Below the pieces are notes generated by a model. That model did no database searches, was not told the DNA's origin, and worked only from the letters and a program-made list of their open reading frames with translations. A DNA stretch of 64,000 nucleotides. Source: Muricea muricata. Lineage: Eukaryota > Cnidaria > Anthozoa > Malacalcyonacea > Plexauridae. A program made the translations under genes and the position numbers. The DNA is taken from assembly GCA_963855995.1 (NCBI GenBank), contig OY979725.1, forward strand, positions 6,644,118 through 6,708,117. The letters run 5' to 3'. Positions within the stretch are counted from its first letter, which is position 1, and every line of letters starts with the position of its first letter. Below, piece after piece: positions 51,601-61,104 of this stretch.

Positions 51601-52672
51601 TTCTGATTTTACCATGTCGGATATCATGTTTGCGGCGCTCTAACTATCGAAATGAGCGGAACAACGTGTTGAAATGAGCAACCTAAAACTTTCTTTTCAA
51701 GTGAAAACAAATGAGCTTAGAATCATCAAAATCGCGTTTTGAGCGTTCTCGAAGCCATTTGAGCGCAAAAAACTGTCTAAATCGATAACGGCAACGTTTT
51801 AGAGCTTAAAATGATGTTTTGAGAGCTATCCTTAAGACCTAAAGGGCAGCTACTAAACCGAAATTTCTGATCTTACAATGTCGGATATCATGTTTGCGGC
51901 GCTATAACTATGGAAATCAGCGGAACAACGTGTTGAAATGGGAAACCTAAAACTTTCTTTGCAAGTGAAAAAAATGAGCTTGGAATCATCAGAATCGCGT
52001 TTTAAGCGTTCTCGAAGCGATTTTAGCGCAAAAAAGCCGTCTAAATCGATAACGGCAACGTTTTAGAGGTTAAAATGAGGTTTTGAGAGCTAAACTTAAG
52101 ACCTAAAGGGCAGCTACTAAACTGAAATTTCTGATCTTACAATGTCGGATATCATGTTTGTGGCGGTATAACTATGGAAATGAGCAGAACAACGTATTGA
52201 AATGGGAAACCTAAAACTTTCTTTGCAAGTGAAAAAATTGAGCTTGGGATCATCAGAATCGCGTTTTAAGCGTTCTCGAAGCGATTTTAGCGCAAAAAAA
52301 AGCCGTCTAAATCGATAACGGCAACATTTTAGAGCTTAAAATGATGTTTTGAGAGCTAAACTTAAGACCTAAAGGGCAGCTACTAAACCGAAATTTCTGA
52401 TCTTACCATGTCGGATATCATGTTTGCGGCGCCCTAACTATCAAAATGACCGGAACAACGTGTTGAAATGGGAAACCTAAAACTTTCTGTGCAAGTGAAA
52501 AAAATGAGCTTAGAATCATCAAAATTGCGTTTTCAGCGTTCTCGAAGCGATTTGAGCGCAAAAAAACTGCCTAAATCGATAACGGCCACGTTTTAGAGCT
52601 TAAAATGATGTTTCGAAGGTTAAACACAAGACCTAAACGACAGCTACTAAATCAAAATTTCTGATCTTACCA
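36426..52672 (+). repeat. Mosaic B higher-order zone (5- to 12-monomer blocks)
   Basis: A monomer type marked by CCTAAGTCGATGACGGC starts at 39351, 41201, 44370, 46485 and 49131, with steps of 1850, 3169, 2115 and 2646 bp, i.e. 7, 12, 8 and 10 units of ~264.5 bp. Another type (GAGGTTTTGAGAGC followed by GGCGGTATAACTATGG) appears near 43880, 45990, 47050, 48640, 50750 and 52080, the last two five units apart. Long runs between these points are nearly identical. The pattern is repeated local amplification with different register lengths rather than one fixed higher-order repeat. No inserted elements or unrelated DNA are seen here. Confidence 0.75.
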
Positions 52673-55600
52673 TGTCGGATATCATGTTTGCGGCGCTCTA
52701 ACTATCGAAATGAGCGGAACAACGTGTTGAAATGGGAAACCTAAAACTTTCTCTGCAAGTGAAAAAAATGAGCTTAGAATCATCAAAATCGCGTTTTGAG
52801 CGTTCTCGAAGCGATTTGAGCGACAAAAAACTGTCTAAATCGATAACGGAAACGTTTTAGAGCTTAAAATGATTTTTTTAAGGTTAAACACAAGACCTAA
52901 AGGACAGCTACTAAATAGAAATTTCTGATTTAAACCATGTCGGATATCATTTTTTTGGCGCTCTAACTGTCGAAATGAGCGGAACAACGTGTTGAAATGA
53001 GAAACCTAAAACTTTCTTTTCAAGTGAAAACAAATGAGCTTAGAATCATCAAAATCGCGTTTTGAGCGTTCTCGAAGCCATTTGAGCGCAAAAAAACTGT
53101 CTAAATCGATAACGGCAACGTTTTAGAGCTTAAAATGATGTTTTGAGAGCTATACTTAAGACCTAAACGGCAGCTACTAAACCGAAATTTCTGATCTTAC
53201 AATGTCGGATATCATGTTTGCGGCGCTATAACTATGGAAATCAGCGGAACAGCGTGTTGAAATGGGAAACCTAAAACTTTCTTTGCAAGGGAAAAAAATG
53301 AGCTTGGAATCATCAGAATCGCGTTTTAAGCGTTCTCGAAGCGATTTTACCGCAAAAAAAGCCGTCTAAATCCATAACGGCAACGTTTTAGAGGTTAAAA
53401 TGATGTTTTGAGAGCTAGACTTAAGACCTAAAGGGCAGCTACTAAACTGAAATTTCTGATCTTATAATGTCGAATATCATGTTTGTGGCGCTATAACTAT
53501 CGAAATGAGCGGAACAACGTGTTGAAATGAGAAACCTAAAACTTTCTGTGCAAGTGAAAAAATTAGCTTAGAATCATCAAAATCGCGTTTCCAGTGTTCT
53601 GGAAGCGATTTGAGCGCAAAAAACTGTCTAAATCGATAACGGCAACTTTTTGGAGCTTAAAATGATGTTTTGAGGGCTAAAATTAAACCTAAAGGGCAGC
53701 TACTAAACCGAAATTTCTGATCTTGCCATGTCGGATCTCATGTTTTCGGCGCTCTAACTATCGAAATGAGCGGAACAACGTGTTGAAATGAGAAACCTAA
53801 AACTTTCTTTGCAAGTGAAAAGAAATGAGTTTACAATCATCAAAATCGCGTTTTAAGCGTTGTCGAAGCGATTTGAGCGCAAAAAAGCTGCCTAAATCGA
53901 TAACGGCAACGTTTCAGAGCTTAAAATGATGTTTTGAGAGCTAAACTTATGACCTAAAGGGCAGCTACTAAACCGAAATTTCTGATCTTACCATGTCGGA
54001 TATCATGTTTGCGGCGCCCTAACTATCGAAATGAGCGGAACAACGTGTTGAAATGGGAAACCTAAAACTTTCTGTGCAAGTGAAAAAAATGAGCTTAGAA
54101 TCATCAAAATTGCGTTTTCAGCGTTCTCGAAGCGATTTGAGCGCAAAAAAACTGCCTAAATCGATAACGGCCACGTTTCAGAGCTTAAAATGATGTTTCG
54201 AAGGTTAAACACAAGACCTAAAGGACAGCTACTAAATCAAAATTTCTGATCTTACCATGTCGGATATCATGTTTGCGGCGCTCTAACTATCGAAATGAGC
54301 GGAACAACGTGTTGAAATGGGAAACCTAAAACTTTCTTTTCAAGTGAAAAAAAATGAGCTTAGAATCATCAAAATCGCGTTTTGAGCGTTCTCGAAGCCA
54401 TTTGAGCGCAAAAAAACTGTCTAAATCGATAACGGCAACGTTTTAGAGCTTAAAATGATGTTTTGAGAGCTAAACTGTAGACCTAAAGGGCAGCTACTAA
54501 ACCGAAATTTCTGATCTTACAATGTCGGATATCATGTTTGCGGCGCTATAACTATGGAAATGAGGAGAACAACGTGTTGAAATGGGAAACCTAAAACTTT
54601 CTTTGCAAGTGAAAAAAATGAGCTTGGAATCATCAGAATCGCGTTTTAAGCGTTGTCGAAGCGATTTTAGCGCAAAAAAAAGCCGTCTTAAGCCCGTTTT
54701 CCACTTGGCGAATTTGTTCGCGCGACGCGAAGCGAAAACGAGAATTCGGCAACGTGATTGGTTAAAATTGGTTGGCGAAAAAATTCGCCGCGAACAAGTA
54801 GGAACCGTTCCTACTTTTTTTCTGTTCGCGCGAACAAATTCGCCAAGTGGAAAACGGGCTTAAATCGATAACGGCAACATTTTAGAGCTTAAAATGATGT
54901 TTTGAGAGCTAAATTTAAGACCTAAAGGGCAGCTACTAAACCGAAATTTCCGATCTTACCATGTCGGATATCATGTTTGCGGCGCTCTAACTATCGAAAT
55001 GAGCGGAACAAGGTGTTGAAATGAGAAACCTAGAACTTTCTTTGCAAGTGAAAAAAATGAGCTTAGAATCATCAAAATCGCGTTTTAAGCGTTCTCGAAG
55101 CGATTTGAGTGCAAAAAGCTGCCTAAGTCAATGACGGCAACGTTTCAGAGCTTAAAATGATTTTTTGAGAGCTAAACTTAAGACCTAAAGGGCAGCTACT
55201 AAACCGAAATTTCTGATCTTACCATGTCGGATATCATGTTTGCGGCGCCCTAACTATCAAAATGACCGGAACAACGTGTTGAAATGGGAAACCTAAAACT
55301 TTCTGTGCAAGTGAAAAAAATGAGCTTAGAATCATCAAAATTGCGTTTTCAGCGTTCTCGAAGCGATTTGAGCGCAAAAAAACTGCCTAAATCGATAACG
55401 GCCACGTTTTAGAGCTTAAAATGATGTTTCGAAGGTTAAACACAAGACCTAAAGGACAGCTACTAAATCAAAATTTCTGATCTTACCATGTCGGATATCA
55501 TGTTTGCGGCGCTCTAACTATCGAAATGAGCGGAACAACGTGTTGAAATGGGAAACCTAAAACTTTCTCTGCAAGTGAAAAAAATGAGCTTAGAATCATC

Positions 55601-56017
55601 AAAATCGCGTTTTGAGCGTTCTCGAAGCGATTTGAGCGACAAAAAACTGTCTAAATCGATAACGGAAACGTTTTAGAGCTTAAAATGATTTTTTTAAGGT
55701 TAAACACAAGACCTAAAGGACAGCTACTAAATAGAAATTTCTGATTTAAACCATGTCGGATATCATGTTTGCGGCGCTCTAACTATCGAAATGAGTGGAA
55801 CAACGTGTTGAAATGAGAAACCTAAAACTTTCTTTTCAAGTGAAAACAAATGAGCTTAGAATCATCAAAATCGCGTTTTGAGCGTTCTCGAAGCCATTTG
55901 AGCGCAAAAAACTGTCTAAATCGATAACGGCAACGTTTTAGAGCTTAAAATGATGTTTTGAGAGCTATCCTTAAGACCTAAAGGGCAGCTACTAAACCGA
56001 AATTTCTGATCTTACAA
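52673..56017 (+). repeat. 3345-bp tandem duplication in family B, copy 1
   Basis: The unit begins at TGTCGGATATCATG followed by GCGGCGCTCTAACTATCG. It contains the rare ATCATTTTTTTGGCGC variant (about 52948), AATCCATAACGG, GTTTCCAGTGTTCTGG, the inserted inverted-repeat element, and GAACAAGGTGTTG. Every marker recurs exactly 3345 bp later. The length equals twelve monomers plus the ~172-bp insertion. Confidence 0.9.
54688..54863. mobile_element. MITE-like non-autonomous DNA element with ~34-bp inverted repeats and TTAA flanks (copy 1)
   Basis: This interrupts a B monomer: GCCGTC is followed by TTAAGCCCGTTTTCCACTTG and the right end reads CAAGTGGAAAACGGGCTTAA before ATCGATAACGG resumes. The terminal inverted repeats match perfectly for 34 bp (38 bp with TTAA). 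The interior is only about 100 bp and encodes nothing. It includes GTAGGAAC-C-GTTCCTAC and GGCGAA-AAAA-TTCGCC hairpins. TTAA flanks suggest a piggyBac-type non-autonomous element; a TA duplication with AGCCC termini (Tc1/mariner-like) fits the same bases and cannot be excluded. Its CG-rich ends differ strongly from the AT-rich satellite. Confidence 0.82.
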
Positions 56018-59000
56018 TGTCGGATATCATGTTTGCGGCGCTCTAACTATCGAAATGAGCGGAACAACGTGTTGAAATGGGAAACCTAAAACTTTCTCTG
56101 CAAGTGAAAAAAATGAGCTTAGAATCATCAAAATCGCGTTTTGAGCGTTCTCGAAGCGATTTGAGCGACAAAAAACTGTCTAAATCGATAACGGAAACGT
56201 TTTAGAGCTTAAAATGATTTTTTTAAGGTTAAACACAAGACCTAAAGGACAGCTACTAAATAGAAATTTCTGATTTAAACCATGTCGGATATCATTTTTT
56301 TGGCGCTCTAACTGTCGAAATGAGCGGAACAACGTGTTGAAATGAGAAACCTAAAACTTTCTTTTCAAGTGAAAACAAATGAGCTTAGAATCATCAAAAT
56401 CGCGTTTTGAGCGTTCTCGAAGCCATTTGAGCGCAAAAAAACTGTCTAAATCGATAACGGCAACGTTTTAGAGCTTAAAATGATGTTTTGAGAGCTATAC
56501 TTAAGACCTAAACGGCAGCTACTAAACCGAAATTTCTGATCTTACAATGTCGGATATCATGTTTGCGGCGCTATAACTATGGAAATCAGCGGAACAGCGT
56601 GTTGAAATGGGAAACCTAAAACTTTCTTTGCAAGGGAAAAAAATGAGCTTGGAATCATCAGAATCGCGTTTTAAGCGTTCTCGAAGCGATTTTACCGCAA
56701 AAAAAGCCGTCTAAATCCATAACGGCAACGTTTTAGAGGTTAAAATGATGTTTTGAGAGCTAGACTTAAGACCTAAAGGGCAGCTACTAAACTGAAATTT
56801 CTGATCTTATAATGTCGAATATCATGTTTGTGGCGCTATAACTATCGAAATGAGCGGAACAACGTGTTGAAATGAGAAACCTAAAACTTTCTGTGCAAGT
56901 GAAAAAATTAGCTTAGAATCATCAAAATCGCGTTTCCAGTGTTCTGGAAGCGATTTGAGCGCAAAAAACTGTCTAAATCGATAACGGCAACTTTTTGGAG
57001 CTTAAAATGATGTTTTGAGGGCTAAAATTAAACCTAAAGGGCAGCTACTAAACCGAAATTTCTGATCTTGCCATGTCGGATCTCATGTTTTCGGCGCTCT
57101 AACTATCGAAATGAGCGGAACAACGTGTTGAAATGAGAAACCTAAAACTTTCTTTGCAAGTGAAAAGAAATGAGTTTACAATCATCAAAATCGCGTTTTA
57201 AGCGTTGTCGAAGCGATTTGAGCGCAAAAAAGCTGCCTAAATCGATAACGGCAACGTTTCAGAGCTTAAAATGATGTTTTGAGAGCTAAACTTATGACCT
57301 AAAGGGCAGCTACTAAACCGAAATTTCTGATCTTACCATGTCGGATATCATGTTTGCGGCGCCCTAACTATCGAAATGAGCGGAACAACGTGTTGAAATG
57401 GGAAACCTAAAACTTTCTGTGCAAGTGAAAAAAATGAGCTTAGAATCATCAAAATTGCGTTTTCAGCGTTCTCGAAGCGATTTGAGCGCAAAAAAACTGC
57501 CTAAATCGATAACGGCCACGTTTCAGAGCTTAAAATGATGTTTCGAAGGTTAAACACAAGACCTAAAGGACAGCTACTAAATCAAAATTTCTGATCTTAC
57601 CATGTCGGATATCATGTTTGCGGCGCTCTAACTATCGAAATGAGCGGAACAACGTGTTGAAATGGGAAACCTAAAACTTTCTTTTCAAGTGAAAAAAAAT
57701 GAGCTTAGAATCATCAAAATCGCGTTTTGAGCGTTCTCGAAGCCATTTGAGCGCAAAAAAACTGTCTAAATCGATAACGGCAACGTTTTAGAGCTTAAAA
57801 TGATGTTTTGAGAGCTAAACTGTAGACCTAAAGGGCAGCTACTAAACCGAAATTTCTGATCTTACAATGTCGGATATCATGTTTGCGGCGCTATAACTAT
57901 GGAAATGAGGAGAACAACGTGTTGAAATGGGAAACCTAAAACTTTCTTTGCAAGTGAAAAAAATGAGCTTGGAATCATCAGAATCGCGTTTTAAGCGTTG
58001 TCGAAGCGATTTTAGCGCAAAAAAAAGCCGTCTTAAGCCCGTTTTCCACTTGGCGAATTTGTTCGCGCGACGCGAAGCGAAAACGAGAATTCGGCAACGT
58101 GATTGGTTAAAATTGGTTGGCGAAAAAATTCGCCGCGAACAAGTAGGAACCGTTCCTACTTTTTTTCTGTTCGCGCGAACAAATTCGCCAAGTGGAAAAC
58201 GGGCTTAAATCGATAACGGCAACATTTTAGAGCTTAAAATGATGTTTTGAGAGCTAAATTTAAGACCTAAAGGGCAGCTACTAAACCGAAATTTCCGATC
58301 TTACCATGTCGGATATCATGTTTGCGGCGCTCTAACTATCGAAATGAGCGGAACAAGGTGTTGAAATGAGAAACCTAGAACTTTCTTTGCAAGTGAAAAA
58401 AATGAGCTTAGAATCATCAAAATCGCGTTTTAAGCGTTCTCGAAGCGATTTGAGTGCAAAAAGCTGCCTAAGTCGATGACGGCAACGTTTCAGAGCTTAA
58501 AATGATTTTTTGAGAGCTAAACTTAAGACCTAAAGGGCAGCTACTAAACCGAAATTTCTGATCTTACCATGTCGGATATCATGTTTGCGGCGCCCTAACT
58601 ATCAAAATGACCGGAACAACGTGTTGAAATGGGAAACCTAAAACTTTCTGTGCAAGTGAAAAAAATGAGCTTAGAATCATCAAAATTGCGTTTTCAGCGT
58701 TCTCGAAGCGATTTGAGCGCAAAAAAACTGCCTAAATCGATAACGGCCACGTTTTAGAGCTTAAAATGATGTTTCGAAGGTTAAACACAAGACCTAAAGG
58801 ACAGCTACTAAATCAAAATTTCTGATCTTACCATGTCGGATATCATGTTTGCGGCGCTCTAACTATCGAAATGAGCGGAACAACGTGTTGAAATGGGAAA
58901 CCTAAAACTTTCTCTGCAAGTGAAAAAAATGAGCTTAGAATCATCAAAATCGCGTTTTGAGCGTTCTCGAAGCGATTTGAGCGACAAAAAACTGTCTAAA

Positions 59001-59362
59001 TCGATAACGGAAACGTTTTAGAGCTTAAAATGATTTTTTTAAGGTTAAACACAAGACCTAAAGGACAGCTACTAAATAGAAATTTCTGATTTAAACCATG
59101 TCGGATATCATGTTTGCGGCGCTCTAACTATCGAAATGAGTGGAACAACGTGTTGAAATGAGAAACCTAAAACTTTCTTTTCAAGTGAAAACAAATGAGC
59201 TTAGAATCATCAAAATCGCGTTTTGAGCGTTCTCGAAGCCATTTGAGCGCAAAAAACTGTCTAAATCGATAACGGCAACGTTTTAGAGCTTAAAATGATG
59301 TTTTGAGAGCTATACTTAAGACCTAAAGGGCAGCTACTAAACCGAAATTTCTGATCTTACAA
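56018..59362 (+). repeat. 3345-bp tandem duplication in family B, copy 2
   Basis: This is a second copy of 52673-56017. By eye only two substitutions were noticed over 3.3 kb: AAGTCAATGACGG near 55129 against AAGTCGATGACGG, and GAGCTATCC near 55967 against GAGCTATAC. It ends within a monomer at GCGGCGCT, after which the sequence continues as ATAACTATGG. The near identity marks one of the most recent events in the window. Confidence 0.9.
58033..58208. mobile_element. MITE-like element, copy 2 (duplicated with its host block)
   Basis: This has the same length and same inverted repeats as the element at 54688-54863, exactly 3345 bp downstream and with the same flanking monomer variants. It was therefore copied by the satellite amplification and is not an independent insertion. 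Confidence 0.85.
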
Positions 59363-61104
59363 TGTCGGATATCATGTTTGCGGCGCTATAACTATGGAAA
59401 TCAGCGGAACAACGTGTTGAAATGGGAAACCTAAAACTTTCTTTGCAAGTGAAAAAAATGAGCTTGGAATCATCAGAATCGCGTTTTAAGCGTTCTCGAA
59501 GCGATTTTAGCGCAAAAAAAGCCGTCTAAATCGATAACGGCAACGTTTTAGAGGTTAAAATGATGTTTTGAGAGCTAGATTTAAGACCTAAAGGGCAACT
59601 ACTAAACTGAAATTTCTGATCTTATAATGTCGAATATCATGTTTGTGGCGCTATAACTATCGAAATGAGCGGAACAACGTGTTGAAATGAGAAACCTAAA
59701 ACTTTCTGTGCAAGTGAAAAAAATGAGCTTAATATCATCAAAATCGCGTTTCCAGTGTTCTGGAAGCGATTTGAGCGCAAAAAAACTGTCTAAATCGATA
59801 ACGGCAACGTTTTGGAGCTTAAAATGATGTTTTGAGAGCTAAACTTAAGACCTAAAGGGCAGCTACTAAACCGAAATTTCTGGTCTTACAATGTCGGATA
59901 TCATGTTTGCGGCGCCCTAACTATCAAAATGACCGGAACAACGTGTTGAAATGAGAAACCTAAAACATTCTTTGAGAGTGAAAAAAAATGAGCTTAGAAT
60001 CATCAAAATTGCGTTTTCAGCGTTCTCGAAGCGATTTGAGCGAAAAAAACTGCCTAAATCGATAACGGCCACGTTTTAGAGCTTAAAATTATTTTTTGAA
60101 GGTTAAACACAAGACCTAAAGGATAGCTACTAAATCGAAATTTCTGATCTTGCCATGTCGGATCTCATGTTTTCGGCGCTCTAACTATCGAAATGAGCGG
60201 AACAACGTGTTGAAATGAGAAACCTAAAACTTTCTTTGCAAGTGAAAACAAATGAGTTTAGAATCATCAAAATCGCGTTTTAAGCGTTGTCGAAGCGATT
60301 TGAGCGCAAAAAAGCTGCCTAAATCGATAACGGCAACGTTTCAGAGCTTAAAATGATGTTTTGAGAGCTAAACTTATGACCTAAAGGGCAGCTACTAAAC
60401 CGAAATTTCTGATCTTACAATGTCGGATATCATGTTTGCGGCGCTATAACTATGGAAATGAGCGGAATAACGTGTTTAAATGAGAAACCTAAAACTTTCT
60501 TTGCAAGTGAAAACAAATGAGCTTAGAATCATCAAAATCGCGTTTTAAGCGTTGTTGAAGCGATTTGAGCGAAAAAAAGCTGCCTAAATCGATAACGGCA
60601 ACGTTTTAGACCTTAAAATGATGTTTTGAGAGCTAAACTTATGACCTAAAGGGCAGCTACTAAACCGAAATTTCTGATCTTACCATGTCGGATATCATGT
60701 TTCGGCGCTCTAACTATCGAAATGAGCGGAACAACGTGTTGAAATGGGAAACCTAAAACTTTCTGTGCAAAAGAAAAAAATGAGCTTAGAATCATCAAAA
60801 TCGCGTTTTCAGCGTTCTCGAAGCGATTTGAGCGCAAAAAAGCTGCCTAAATCGATAACGGCAACGTTTCAGAGCTTAAAATTATTTTTGAGAGCTAAAC
60901 TTATGACCTACAGGGAAGCTACTAAACCGCAATTTCTGATCTTACCATGTCGGATATCATGTTTCGGCGCTCTAACTATCGAAATGAGCGGAACAACGTT
61001 TTGAAATGGGAAACCTAAAACTTTTTGTGCAATTGAAAAAAATGGGCTTAGAATCATCAAAATCGCGTTTTAAGCGTTCTCGAAGCGATTTAAGCGCAAA
61101 AAAA
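59363..61104 (+). repeat. Mixed B monomers between the 3345-bp duplication and the segmental duplication
   Basis: About 6.5 forward B monomers. The first part resembles 56.6-57.0 kb (GTCGAATATCATG, GTTTCCAGTGTTCTGG). Several monomers then carry private changes: GTTGTTGAAGCG (60552), CATGTTTCGGCGC lacking a G (60697 and 60959), TGCAAAAGAAAAAAATG (60766) and CCTACAGGGAAGC (60907). The higher divergence suggests an older block between two recent duplications. Short open frames here (60646-60837 on the minus strand, 60744-61004 on the plus strand) are satellite readings without any protein-like feature. Confidence 0.7.

Noticed and set aside
54582-54863. 93-codon open frame, with an identical copy at 57927-58208
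   Set aside because: It starts in satellite S3, reads through the inverted-repeat element and stops at its TTAA. The duplication is explained by the 3345-bp tandem repeat. No domain, signal or codon pattern supports a protein.
54688-54863. A second independent insertion of the element at 58033-58208
   Set aside because: Flanking monomers and distance are identical (+3345 bp), so the second copy came from block duplication.
60646-61004. Overlapping open frames on opposite strands (63 and 86 codons)
   Set aside because: Both are satellite readings lengthened by private single-base indels in divergent B monomers; they overlap each other and have no protein-like features.
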